Assembly: GCA_948567375.1 (NCBI GenBank)
Contig: OX419756.1
Span: 27,108,333-27,172,332 of the forward strand
From: Lunularia cruciata
Taxonomy: Eukaryota > Streptophyta > Marchantiopsida > Lunulariales > Lunulariaceae
DNA length: 64,000 nt
Direction of reading: 5' to 3'
Part shown: positions 31,991-43,517 of the stretch, piece after piece
Numbering within the stretch: the stretch's first letter is position 1
Layout: each line of letters starts with the position of its first letter
Notes under the pieces: generated by a model
Databases searched by the model: none
What the model saw: the letters and a program-made list of their open reading frames with translations, nothing else
Told to the model about the DNA's origin: nothing
Made by a program: the position numbers and the translations under genes

Positions 31991-32190
31991 TAGATGTACA
32001 TAACCTTGATGTGAAATGGATTCAAGAAAGCAAGGTCTAGGAAATTGTCCACCAGGAGCCTTCATCCCATCCTCTCTCTAAAACACTCCTAACCTATTAG
32101 TTGTATTGCAATTTTACTCTCCAAAATTACTCAATCTCAATAGCCCATGTTCTTCCAAGAGGGTGATCCACTCTCTTGGATTGAAACACC

Positions 32191-32204
32191 TACTCTAATA
32201 TCAT
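32191..32204 (-). promoter_or_regulatory. Primer binding site of element D
   Basis: The minus strand has TGATATTAGAGTA directly inside the 5' LTR, an initiator-Met tRNA site with about three transitions relative to the intact site of A. Confidence 0.75.
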
Positions 32205-32920
32205 TGTAATATTCCAAGGAAAGAGAAACACAATAGAGAAAACACAAACTATGATGCACTAAAGGAGCACCATCTCTTTATTATATAGCCAAAGAGGATC
32301 TCCTCCAAGGAAGCTCCACCATAGGATTAGGTACATGGATATGTGACCCGTAAGCAAGCTCCACCCTTAGATTACTTGCTTGGATGGGTGACATGTCGAT
32401 GTTGGTCCCATATGGTTGGTCAAACATACTTTGATCATAGGGAATCTTTTAGAGAATCTTCTTATAAGAATCTCATAAGCACATGGGTGAGGTACCATTG
32501 GAAAGCTCTTTATGAGAAAACCTAAGGCGGCTAGTCTTCACTCTATTGGGAGGATAATGCACATTTTTTAGACCTAATTCATCCATTTAAGCCTTAAAAA
32601 TTATTTGTAAAGGTTTCAGGCCTATTTTGGTTTCTACACTATTAGTAGAAGTACTCTTTTGGTGATACATCTATCTGATCTATTTTCTCAATCATGTGTA
32701 ACACCCTTCCAAATATCACCACCCCAAGTTTCATCTCTAGATCATATACCTAGCTATTGATTCTAAAGTTTCCAAACATGTCTCGGTTTCTAGCTTATTA
32801 GTAGTACTCTTATGGTGATACCTCTGTCTGGTCTACATAGTCCATCATGTGTAAAATCCTTCCAAATGTTACCAAACCAAATTTCATCTCTAGATCATAT
32901 GTCTAGCTATTGGTATTATA
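32205..32920 (-). repeat. Element D 5' LTR (716 bases)
   Basis: It runs from TGTAATATTCCAAGG to GGTATTATA. Compared with the 3' LTR it has several indels, for instance ~15 bases missing after CACAAACT near 32250. It keeps the ~155-base duplication. LTR divergence shows the insertion is not recent. Confidence 0.88.
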
Positions 32921-33748
32921 GCTACACACAACACCAATGCAAAGATAGTCCATCACTATAACACCATCATGAATGTCTTGCTGAACTATACCACTCTCTT
33001 GATCTATCACCTCAATAACTTCTCTTGTATGTGCTAAGAGAGATACCACCAAAGCCCTAAAAAATATACAGACAAAGGTAGATGCATGCCAACTCGGCAC
33101 CATCTCCTCATTTATCTTACCATGCCAACATGCTCTTGTTTGATTCTGTTGGCTGGGACATGGGGTTTCTACTTGACCTATTTACGTCATGGTTCACCAT
33201 TCTAGGCCTATGAATAACCATGAAATCATACTCTTGTAAAATCAGAGCTCATCGTGCAAGTTTTCTTGAAAGCTTATTGGACTCCATGAGAGTAAAGGGG
33301 TTACCAAATAGATAATATAAAAAATGTGCTATTGCCTATACTATTGCCAAGCACTCTCCTTCATATGAACAATACTTCACCTTTGTTGAATTGTTGGAAT
33401 TTTAGCATGGGCCACCACAAACTCCTTCCACTCATCATCATTGTTACATGAGTATTGCTCCAAGCCTCAGCATACTCCAATCAATGTGAACCTAAAGTGG
33501 TCATCCTCTAATTGGTCTCCTCAAAATGAGTGAATGTCAACCTCTCCTTGAGCTCTACAAAAGCTCTCTCTTGCTCATCTCTCCAACACCACTCTTGTGT
33601 AAGCTTGGTCAGCTTTGTCAAGGCTTTGGCAATGGCACTAAAACCACTAACATAATGGCAAGAGAAGTTCACCAACCCAATGAATGATCACACTCTGCTC
33701 ACATCCATAAGCCAATGAATATGTGCAATTAGACTCCACTTTGATCCA
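32921..33748 (-). pseudogene. Element E RNase H and connection region
   Basis: By position between RT (33749) and integrase (26195, beyond D), this stretch should hold RNase H. The minus strand near 33250-33470 gives pieces such as an EW.ALVVA-like segment and FYIIYLVTPL, and the frame at 32903-33103 an open but unspecific 60 codons. I see no catalytic Asp with confidence. Confidence 0.5.
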
Positions 33749-34600
33749 CTAAACACCAAGTCCTCTACGGTAGATAGTATGACCCAAATACTCAACTTGC
33801 TCATAAAAGAATCTACACTTCCCAAGATGTAATTTGAGTCCATGAGGTCTTAACCCTTCAAATACCTCCATTAAATATCTCTCATGCTCCTCCACAACAG
33901 TGATATAGACCAAATTGTCCTCAATATAGCAACAAGCAAAATCTACTCCAGCTAGGATCCTATCCATGACCCTTTGGATCTCGGTAGAAGTTTTCTTGAA
34001 CCCAAATGGTAAAAACCTCCGTTGATATAACACATCCTTACAATGAGGACCAATAGCACAAAATGCTATTTTGGACTTATCCTCCTCTCTAATTGGCAAT
34101 TGATAATATCTTGCTCAAAGATCCAAAGTACTAAAGACCTTTGCATGCCTAATCATATCAAAGATCTCCTTTGGTGTAAGCATGGCATACTGATTGGCCC
34201 TAGTATGTTGGTTGATAAGATGGTAATCTCCACACATTTGCATATCTATGCAATTGCCATGCATATCCTTCTGAGCTAGCATTACTTTAGTTGATGCATA
34301 CTCTCCATGTGAAACTCTACCAAACCAACCTCAAAAGGTCTCTACTTTGGCTCTAAATCAATGCTTGCTCCATGTCACTATATCTGTAGGGATGTTGAAA
34401 AACTAGTGTTTTGCTAATAGGCTCAATCTGAATATTAGGTCCTTTAAGAGTACCCAAATCCTTCATACTAAAGGTAAAACAACTTATGTAGCTCCTCAAG
34501 AACCTCCAAACCCTCCTTCTTTCCTCTCTTGTGAGCTTGAATCCAAGATCTACCTCCCAAGTATCCTATATAATTGTTGTAGGAGTGGGAGACTTACTAA
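33749..34600 (-). pseudogene. Element E reverse transcriptase remnant
   Basis: The open frame (33749-34099) reads LPIREEDKSKIAFCAIGPHC, KDVLYQRRFLPFGFKK, IQRVMDRILAGVDFACC and then YIEDNLVYI, so the first Asp of YxDD is Glu. It continues with FEGLRPHGLKLHLGKCRFF and EYLGHTIY. Upstream (34100-34600), in other frames, come a GDYHLINQHTRANQY segment, a PKEIFDMI segment and VFSTLDL with the catalytic Asp. This RT type differs from A-D. I associate its wording with Ty3 elements of non-flowering plants and green algae, but that is memory, not a search. Confidence 0.85.
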
Positions 34601-35965
34601 ATGGCTGCTACATTGGGCCCTTGGGAGCGGTAGTTTCATGCTCTCGACCACTAGAGGTCCCAACCTCTATGTGAAAAAGTCACTCCACTCTGGTTGCAAG
34701 CTCTATATGTTCTCTAGCTACATCCCAAATAGACCAAGGGTGTAATCCGAGTAGACCATGCTCACCTAGATGGACTCCAAGTACACCACTCTCCCTAGTA
34801 GCCATTGGTTGTGTCCCAAGAATACCTTGTCTACTTGATCTATTGTATCCAATATATGCCTAAATTGTCTCAATAGGCATAGAGCTCACAAGTGTTTGAG
34901 TGATGATATTGATCAAGAGCATCCTATGCTGCTCTACCAAGCCAAGGCTTACAATCCATGTCAAATAGTTCAGGTCCATAGCTTGACCTAACACTTGATG
35001 CATGGATGCCTTTGACATTGCTAAAATGATGGTAATATTGGTGCAAAAACCCATTGCTTGCTCTCTCTCATTGGCGCTGGGCTCCACCAATTGCTGTAAC
35101 TATGAGTCCCAAACAAGTCTAAGACCTCCCTCTCAAAAAGCATGGAAGCCTAAGAAACTTATAAATGTGGGAAAAGTTGCCTAGGACTGTCCAACTAGGT
35201 TCACCATTGCCATAGGTGACCTATCAGCCACTACCACTATCTGAGATTGGTGCCCAACATCCAAAATCTCATCAACAATAAGGTGGTCAAGTTGTTAAAT
35301 CCCATCATAAGCGCGTTATAGAACCTCTTTGGGTAAGAATGTCATCCACCAAAGACAAAAACGATGAGATTGTGATCCTACTTTGGCTACAGCTAATAAC
35401 ATGGCAGGCCCCATCCAAGAACATACCTAATGTGTACTCGCCACCACCAGAGTGTGAGAATCACCCATCAAAGGAACATTCTCCAAAAAGTAAGTAAGAT
35501 AAATGGATTGATAAACATAAAGATGTTGTAGTATATGTAATATATCCCAAAACACAACAAAATGGAGATCCAAAAGACCCAAACCTTGGCCAATACGTGT
35601 ATGTCTCTAACATGACCATCCAAAAATCACTAAATGAATAAGAGGACCATGTCTTTCCAAATCTTGCACTCCCATCAAGGAATTTTCTACTAGAAAGGTC
35701 TTCTAATAACCCATGATTGTTGACATCTGTAATAATTAAGGATACTAATAGGTCGTGTGCCACAAGATCTAAAGAGACTTACTTAGGAGTCTTATCTCTC
35801 TCCACATACAGGTACCTTTGTACTCGTATACCCGCATGTAGTACCACAACTAGTCTAGCGCTAATCCCACCAAATAGCTCCAATAGACATACTCTTTCTA
35901 CTAGATACTACCAAGCAATGAGTGAAGTATTAGGGGTGTCAAGGTAATCAACTTTGGAAGCTCAT
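34601..35965 (-). pseudogene. Element E pol N-terminal region, protease not located
   Basis: Open frames of 76-100 codons (34860-35090, 35461-35763) carry no motif I recognise, and I found no D-S/T-G protease site. The stretch lies between gag and RT, so it should contain the protease and a linker. Solo LTR F sits at its edge. Confidence 0.4.
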
Positions 35966-36551
35966 TGTAACATTTTGAGGACAAGATAACTTTCCAAGAG
36001 AGATACAAGAGAGAACACACAAACTTCACACTCAATTTTCCGATGCCCCAAAGGAGCACCTTATCTTTATTATATAGCAAAGAGAATCCCCTCAAAGGAA
36101 GCTCTACCCTTGGATCATATACTAGGATTGGTGACATGTCAGCAAGCCCCACCCTTAGATTAGTTGCATGGATGGGTGACATGTTTGTCCTTGTCCTATC
36201 TAGTTGGTCAAACAGGTTTGACTAGAGAGAATCTTCTTGTAGGAAGCTCAAAATCATGTGGGTGAGGTACTATTGGAAAGCTCTCAATGAGAGAAATCAC
36301 GGGGGAGAAGGCAAACCTTTTTCCATAAAAGGAGGGGGAATCTTTTCATTTTCAAGGCCTAATTTATCAATTTAGGCCTCTAAAATGAGCTCTAAAGTTT
36401 TTAAGTTATTTTGGCCTCTACTCTATTAATAAAAGTGCTCTTTTGGTGGCACCTCTATTTGATCTACCTAGCTCATCATACAAAGCATCCTTCTAGATAT
36501 TACCAAGTCAAATTTCACCTCTAGATAATATGTTGAACTATTGGTATTACA
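35966..36551 (-). mobile_element. Solo LTR F (element B subfamily), perfect TSD
   Basis: A 586-base LTR runs from TGTAACATTTTGAGG to GGTATTACA, flanked on both sides by CTCAT (35961-35965 and 36552-36556), a perfect 5-base target-site duplication. It matches the B LTR in length and lacks the duplication of A and D. No internal sequence is attached, so it is the product of LTR-LTR recombination after insertion into element E. Confidence 0.92.
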
Positions 36552-36556
36552 CTCAT

Positions 36557-38890
36557 CCTCACATTGGTCTCCTAATGGTACAAAGGCTCCACCCCAAGCC
36601 TATTGCACCAACTAATCTGCATGTTGCTATAATGCCTCCTCTAAACTCCACAATAGAACATCCAAGGTGGATGGAACCATCCTACTTGTACTCCAAATCC
36701 GAGCAATCTCCTCTGCTACTAGATTATCTTCTATACAAGCGTTCCACTCCAATAAGTCACCAAGCCAAGTAACAAAACCATTGAAAGCTAAAACTAATGC
36801 CGCCATAAACCACTAGTTGCTAAGTGGATCCCATGCTCCTCAACCAAGTCAACTCCACTATCAACCTCCTTTACTCTAGTAGTAGGAACCACATTATCCC
36901 TACTCTTCCAAAGAGTGGCAGCCAATTGGAATATTGGAGCTGGGTCAGCTCCTAAGGTATATATTTCACTATTTGAGAATAATAAAAAGCACATAATCAA
37001 CTAAGCCGACCTCAACATCAAGCTAGACTCAATCAGAGTAGTAGTAGGTGGTTGACTAGTAGGTAGTCCATCATGCACCCTATCACTACCTACCACACCT
37101 ACACTAGGTTGTCTAGGAGCCATGGATGTCATCTGTAGTGCCTTAGAGAGTGTAAAAGACTAGGGAAGTCTAACTTGTCTACTAGCCTCTCTTCTCTATG
37201 GGTCCAATTCCATTGATGCACCTCTAGGATTTAAAGCATGTATTGCACTCCTAGTCACTACGATAGAGGCATCTACTTGTCTTGCTCTGCACATGAAATC
37301 CAAAAGATCTCTATCACTAACATATGAGGTAGAAGCCTCAACACTTGAATCTGATCTCCTCTAAGCTATGGCCATCCTAGCCAATATTTGCTCTAATTGC
37401 TCAATCCAAGTGGCCATGGTTGTATTGGAAGGAAAGGTAGGTAATGCACTCCTACCAAGTGTGGATCCTCTACCACCTCATCCTCCATGACCTGGAGCTC
37501 CTCTACCACCTACCATAGCAACCCTACCACTCCGTAACTCTAGATGTAAGGCAAAGCATTGGTCATTGGTGTGGCCAAATCTATGGCAATGCTCACATTG
37601 CTTTGTGCGGGCTGTGATGCACCAGAGGTATTAGTTCCATTGCCCTAAGTGCACTCTCTCTTGTGGTGAGGTCCACCACAAGTCCAACAAGCAACATCAT
37701 CACTCACTGGCTATTGTTGAGCCAAAAATAGAGGTAAGGGTCTAGCTACACTAAGCCCTCCACTTGCTCTATAGGATGTGAGCTATCCACCCTATCCTCA
37801 AAAACCAACATGGCATGGTGGACTCTATTGCACTCTAGAAGAAATAACAACTATGGATAAGATCTCACTACCAAATCTAGATTTCATCCTCTCTCCTCCA
37901 CCATATTGAGCTCAATACACTCAACCAAACTAAAGACCATTGCTAGAGTAGGCAAAGTAACCTATAACAACATAGCATCACAAACTCTACATCATAACTC
38001 CTTGACTAAAATCCAATACCAAAAGTGGAGTGCCTGAGGCTTAGTAATTCCTTAAGTAAAACTGATCATATGTCTCATGCAAGTGTATGCCTCACGTAGG
38101 CTCTCTCTAGCCTTTAGGTGAAACTCCTACAAGCTCCATGGCTTGTCAATCTGCACTCCCTGGTAGTTCTACCTCAAACACTAAAAGAACTTCACCATGG
38201 GGTTAAATTCTGGTACTACACTCCCTCCTGTAGTAGTATCTCCACTTGTAGTAGCACCATCTCCAAGAGATCCACCAATGATACTAGAGCTAGAACTTGT
38301 GGGTATTGTTGATTTACCCCTAAAAATTGAGCCTAAAGTGATGGAGACATAGTTCAAAGAGCAATATTGTCTCCATAGCTCAATCTCTTCCAAGTGAGCT
38401 CTCCTAAACTCATGGTCGTCATCCATTGGTGGACCCTCCAAGTGCTAAATAAACCATGCCATGAAGGGTGTGAACAAAGTTGAGTTTCGTATCTATTTTA
38501 GATCACACCAACTATCAAACTCTTGGATGAAGTCATCCAACTCAATGGTACCCAATGTAACAAAGCAACCCTTGGAGCCTTTGGAGACTCCATATATCTC
38601 ATCTATGTCCCACAACAATGGTGTAGACATACCAACTACACTCTCAATTGAATTAGCTCCTATGTCAAACTCTAACTCAAAGTCAATATCCTTCCTCATT
38701 AGGACCTGAGATAAAGACTGATATTGAGTGTCACTTTGGGTAAACCCACTACGTCCTACAACACTCTCTCCTCTAGAATCCTCAAAGAAATCCATCATGA
38801 CAAAGTAACCAAAAATTACAACCTGCACCCAGAACCACCATAAGTACCCCACCAAGTGCCAACACCACCAAGTGCCAACATACCAACTAA
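36557..38890 (-). pseudogene. Element E gag remnant with two zinc knuckles
   Basis: The likely N-terminus is in the frame at 38493-38897, where MMDFFEDSRGESVVGRSGF begins at about 38797. The frame at 38181-38441 has MDDDHEFRRAHLEEIELWRQ and a Ser/Gly/Thr-rich linker. A capsid-like segment follows (ESLREAYTCMRHMISFT, near 38030-38110). Two CCHC-type knuckles come next: CWTCGGPHHKREC (37651-37689) and CEHCHRFGHTNDQC (37556-37597), the second with perfect C-x2-C-x4-H-x4-C spacing. They are in different frames now. The rest down to 36557 is unassigned. Confidence 0.75.
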
Positions 38891-39180
38891 ATATCACCCA
38901 CTAATGTAACTCTAATTACAACAACTATACTAGAGGAAAGGGCAACCTATAACCTACTATCACAACATGCACTCTTACGGTCTATAGGTCATTACTTCCT
39001 ACCTCACCAAAGAGAAACATAGGTAATCTGATTGGTCATCACTCCAGCCTCACTATTGAGAGCACACCAAAACACCAACGCTCTAAAGTTAGTGCACCTC
39101 ACACAAACAGGAAGCAAAGAATGGAAGGAGTCCAATCATAAGAAATCTACATGAAACTCTCCATCTCATAAATCAATATT

Positions 39181-39198
39181 GGACTAACTTTGTTACCA
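39181..39198 (-). promoter_or_regulatory. Primer binding site of element E
   Basis: The minus strand has TGGTAACAAAGTTAG two bases after the LTR end ATGCCA. It resembles the initiator-Met tRNA site TGGTATCAGAGC with several changes. It sets the inner edge of the E LTR. Confidence 0.6.
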
Positions 39199-39200
39199 TT

Positions 39201-40529
39201 TGGCATTTGATATAATAGGAGTTATCTACTTTAGCTAACTTAGTAGTTATCTTCTTAAGCTACCAAGATCACCAAGAATGCAATCAAACTATCTCTCCTA
39301 GCCAAGCTATAGGTGTATAGGTAATAGTGGAACAATCACTATGACAACAGGTGAGGATGGACCAATTGGCTAGAGCACTAGTCAAGGAGCCAAAGATTTA
39401 GGAGTCAAACATTGTTGTGCACAATCTAGTATGGTGGGTAGATTTTGCCAAACAATAACCAAAACCAACTCTAAACTAGCTAGCCTCACGCCAACAAGTT
39501 GGCTTGTTGACCCTTCTAGGCCCTTGTACACTCTCATAGCCATATGTCTCTAAACATTGATATTCAACCAAATAAGGCCTTTCTTCTTGCCACTTTGAAC
39601 CCACTCCAAATCTACCAAACCTCCTCCAACTCTGGCCAAGCTTCTCCAACTCAAGCCAAAATTTCACATAAATCTGATGCTAATCTCTAAATTTTGTTGA
39701 CTGCCAAATCCTCCGCTAATTCTCCACTCAAGCTAAATTGAAAAGATGGGGTTCTCCAAATCACAAATTCACAGGGATGTGTTCCCAACTCCACCTTCAA
39801 TTTCACTTTCTAAGCTCAACTCTCAACAATTGGTCATGCTTTCACCTTTTGAGCTCAAAACAAACACCATTGCTTGAAATTGATTATCTTCTTAGCAAAA
39901 TTTTGGCCAGCACTTCCACACACCGTCTGTCTCATTGCCAAATCTACATCAATTCAAAGACCTTTTGCACACTATCATTCCCAAGGAAAATTTGAATCTT
40001 GATCAAGCTACTAGCAATCAACAAGGCTTGGAAATACCACCAACATCCTCAGTGCCTACACCCAATTTCCCTCTGACCTCACTTCTCTAATGTAATCAAT
40101 TTGTTCACACAACTCAAATCACACTCAATCAAATCAATACTTGATATATCACTCAATATTTTCCAACAACTAGGTGCTGATTACAATCAAGCCACACCCA
40201 CTCTAGCTAAGAGAATCCAGGTGACACTCACCGGCCTCTATCCACCATAGCCAAGAACTCAAAAGCTCAACATTAGAGAAGTGAGCTCTTTTGAGCTACA
40301 CTTCAAAAATATACCACTTGGTCTCCAACCCTTACAGTCTTGTTGATGGCACATCCAACAGTGCAAACGGTGCAAGTGATGGTGGGTCCCACCATGTACT
40401 CAATACACCAAATAGAAAATTTGACCGTCAACAAGTAGTCTATGAGTAGCTACCAAAATACTCTTGACTACCGACACTACTACTCTAGATTCCAAACAAT
40501 CTATGTGCGATGAAACAAATGGCGTGACA
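39201..40529 (-). repeat. Element E 5' LTR (about 1.33 kb)
   Basis: On the element's strand it begins TGTCACGCCATTTG and ends ATATCAAATGCCA, next to the primer site. Its outer 439 bases align with the 3' LTR remnant at 24312-24659. It is twice as long as the LTRs of the other elements here. The flank CCATG is half of the target-site duplication. Confidence 0.7.
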
Positions 40530-40760
40530 CCATGAACATTGTAGAGATACTTTTGATGCTAAAATGAAGGACCATCCATTCAAAGTGTCCATGTCTTATA
40601 CAAAAATTATTTTGAATGCATCTTTGGATTAGATAATCATTTGACAACATGCACTATAATATCTAAATGGGTGAGGAATTTGAGTCTACTCACTTGATAT
40701 GTCAAATTGTATATGTAAAGTAAGGAATAAAAATTCTTCAATTCAAACATGTATTTTTTT
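40530..40760 (-). pseudogene. Fragment G, part 2: rest of the split RT
   Basis: The minus strand reads a frame-broken IRHGHFEW segment and ends near T-M-F-M, matching SFIRYGHFDW...FFM of element C. The next residues of that RT (MDQ...) are at 24212, on the other side of E. Farther out (above ~40760) I lose the homology. Confidence 0.65.
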
Positions 40761-41630
40761 TGAATATAATCTTATTCTATAAGCTCTAAAAGTCTATCAA
40801 GGTTATTTCTTGTTCTTTGGGAAAGCAAATGAACAAGTCTACTAACAAACATACTATTGAAAAATTTATTCTAAATAATGTTCCTTGATTAGAAGAAAAA
40901 TCATAGGTAAATCTTATAAAAACATATTTTTAACTCTCTAGAATTCACATTGTTTTGTTCATGTTATCAAATATTGCTATTGGTTTAATTTGAGTTGTAA
41001 ACACTATTGTTTATTTTTTCATAATTTTCTCAATAATTAGCCATTACAATGTATTTTTCTTCAATAATAGATGTTGTAATAGATGATATTTTAGTTAAAG
41101 ATGTAAAAAAATCCCAAATATAGTAGTTTGTTATATATGCTAACTTGAATGTGTAGCTTTTTCTAGTAAATTTTAGCATTGTAATGTGGAAACCAAGGTA
41201 CTTCTAAAATGATATTGTAGTGCAAAGGTGCAATTAGGAAATCTATTGACTTTATCTACTCTTGTCCAATTTGCAAAATATTGGATGAAGAGTCCAAAAA
41301 GAGTATCCTTTTCTTTATTAGCCATAGTAAGGAAACTCCTCATTAATCGTGTAATGAAAGCCTTAATATCTTTTGCAAATCTCATTTATAAATGTATTCT
41401 TGAAGTATCACAAGATACCAAAATCTTCCATGATTAATTTTTCATTATACCATAAAGAGTAAAAATATATATAAATTGAGCTCTCAATCCAATAAGAACT
41501 AATGGTGTTCTTAATGGAAAATTTTTCATAATATATACTTTTATTTTCTCATTGATTAGCTACTTTATATATTTAAGTATCAAAGTATTCTCAAGCAATT
41601 TTTGTAATTTGTAATGTAATTTAAAAATGG
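40761..41630. other. AT-rich stretch, nothing recognised
   Basis: No coding motif or repeat was identified. A 69-70 codon frame is open on both strands at 41173-41437 without recognisable content. The region may hold more of fragment G, decayed beyond reading. Confidence 0.4.
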
Positions 41631-43517
41631 AATTATAAAAAATACACCTAACAAGTTAAAATATTATAAATATACCTCAAAAAATTTGATATTTACAAAA
41701 ATAGCCTTGGAGTTTACCAACCCTTGGTGTTGGTTTGGAAGGCTAGTTTGTGGAGTTGGGTTAGTGGAGGGCAAGCCATGCCAAGGTTTGGGATTCCACA
41801 TGTGATACCAACTTGGTACCCTTCCATGAGCAACCAAGAAGTGTACCTAGTCCCTCATATTTGTCTTTGCGGTGCTTTTGCTTTACTCAATTTGATTTGA
41901 GCTCAAGCAAACAACAGTTAACAATGTAGAGGACTAAGTGACAAAGAAACCAAGACAAGGACTAAGGAGAGAGGGGAGAAAGAGGAGGAAGAAAAGCATA
42001 AAGGAATTCATGGAATTTAGAGTTTGCTATAGATTTTGCTCTGCAAAAAATGGAGATCATATGGACTTGGAATTTGACTTAGCATCCAACATTATGTGTA
42101 TGGTGTTCCTTTATTTAGCTTTCACATATAGATACAATGTTGCAATTGTTAAGATCTACAAAGGATTATACTCTCAAGGTTTATGATGAGAAATGGTTGT
42201 TTTTGATTGAACCTATATGCTCATTGAAATTGTCTTATTCCTTGTGTTATCTCTTCCTATTGCAAAAGTCAAGTGTTTATTGTCAAACAACTAAAGCAAC
42301 TTGAAGGATATGCAAGAATAATTAAGATTTTGTGATCAATTTACTTTGACTTACGCTTCTTATCTGGTCAACCATTCCTATTAGTGTATATAATATTATC
42401 AAGTATGATGCTCTCATTACACAATGCAAGAATATTATTCAAAACCTGCAACTACCTTGATAGAAAGGGAAAAAAATCCGTTATGAAACAATTATTTTCA
42501 AGTCATCAGATAGAATAGTGTAATAGAAGCAGTTGATTCTCTAGCTGAATTATTACTTCTCTTCCTAAATTTTTTTTCAATTAAAAAAGAAACTGGGAAG
42601 AGAAACCCAAAGCTCACTCTTTGCTTTGGCCAACATGAATTAAGCTATCAACTCTCTCTTTAGAAAATCATAGAACTTAATTGGTGCAAGCATTTGTCCA
42701 TCAAACAAAGTTCCTTAGGAGCAAGAACATGAAAACTAATCACAATCACCAAAGATTGAGATGAAAATAGAGATTGGAATCAGACAATGATTTGATGGGG
42801 CTATTGAATTCTATCAATCATTGAACGAGGGATGCAAGACCCTATAGGCATGTAATGCTCTACTCAATAGGTTAAGTGTCTTGTGGACACACAAAGTGCA
42901 TAACACCTCTCCCTACAATACTGGACATTTCATTTACAAAACCAAAACTCATTGGTCAGCTTATATAAATTCCTCCCCTATGTCTTTTGTACCTATGTAA
43001 GACTTGAATGATGCAAGCATTTCTTGTGAAACAAAATTCCACATTAGCTTTACAAAAATGAATCTAGATGAAAATAGATATTCAATGCAATATGAGTAAT
43101 AACCAACAAATATTAAAGATTAAAGGTGTCAAGCACCTACTACAAGTGATAGGTTTACATGTGCCTTCTTATGTCTCCAATAATGGTAGGTGTAGGAACA
43201 ATAGTTTGAGGCACTAAAGTCATAGTTTCAAGCATTGTCTATCATTTTCTCAAAGTCAAATCAAATTGAGTAAAGCAAAGCACCATATAGATAAGCATAA
43301 ACCAACAAGTACACTTCTTGGTTGCTCACGGAAGGTACCAAGTTAGTACCACCCGTGGAACCCCAAAGCCTAACATGGCCTGCCCTCCCTTGACCAACCC
43401 CACAAACCAACCCACCACACACTCTCCAAGGCTTGATAAATCCCAAGGCTACTTTTGTAAATATCAAATTGTTTATGTTTATAATATATATATTTGTTAG
43501 GGGAATTTTTGACAATT
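41631..43517. mobile_element. 1.9 kb element with ~260 bp terminal inverted repeats
   Basis: The left end (41631-41901) and the right end (43258-43517) are inverted copies of each other. The ends read AATTATAAAAAATACACCTA and, inverted, AATTGTCAAAAATTCCCCTA. Both continue with AATTTGATATTTACAAAA, TAGCCTTGG, a TTGTGG block, AGCAACCAAGAAGTGTAC and TTTACTCAATTTGATTTGA. Long inverted termini point to a DNA transposon, most like a non-autonomous Mutator-like element; the A/T-rich subrepeats resemble those at 63 kb. The interior has one 82-codon basic frame (41938-42186) and no transposase I can recognise. I found no clean target-site duplication. Confidence 0.75.

Larger units (their letters stand above)
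26201..32920 (-). mobile_element. Element D: most complete chromovirus copy
   Basis: Two LTRs (26201-26941 and 32205-32920) enclose primer site, leader ORF, gag, protease, RT, RNase H, integrase, chromodomain and polypurine tract in the standard Ty3/gypsy order on the minus strand. It lies inside the integrase region of element E, whose sequence resumes on both sides. I could not find a clean target-site duplication (TGCAT and GCTAC). Stops and frameshifts occur throughout gag and pol, but many catalytic residues persist, so it may be younger than A-C. Confidence 0.9.
24213..40529 (-). mobile_element. Element E: Ty3/gypsy lineage with PHD finger
   Basis: Its edges are set by a target-site duplication TCATG (24208-24212) and CCATG (40530-40534). 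In addition, the RT of fragment G reads across the gap. Order on the minus strand: 5' LTR (39201-40529), primer site, gag with two zinc knuckles, protease region, RT, RNase H region, integrase, PHD-like finger, polypurine tract, shortened 3' LTR (24213-24659). It is split by element D (26201-32920) and solo LTR F (35966-36551). Without these the element is about 9 kb. Coding parts carry stops and altered catalytic residues. Confidence 0.85.

Noticed and set aside
32921..33748. RNase H of element E with named catalytic residues
   Set aside because: Domain expected by position, but I could not locate the catalytic Asp residues, so only the region is annotated.
38493..38897. 134-codon minus-strand frame as a host gene with a Trp-rich membrane start
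   Set aside because: Position directly after the E leader and continuity with the zinc-knuckle region make it the start of element E gag; the Trp-rich start is upstream of the likely Met.
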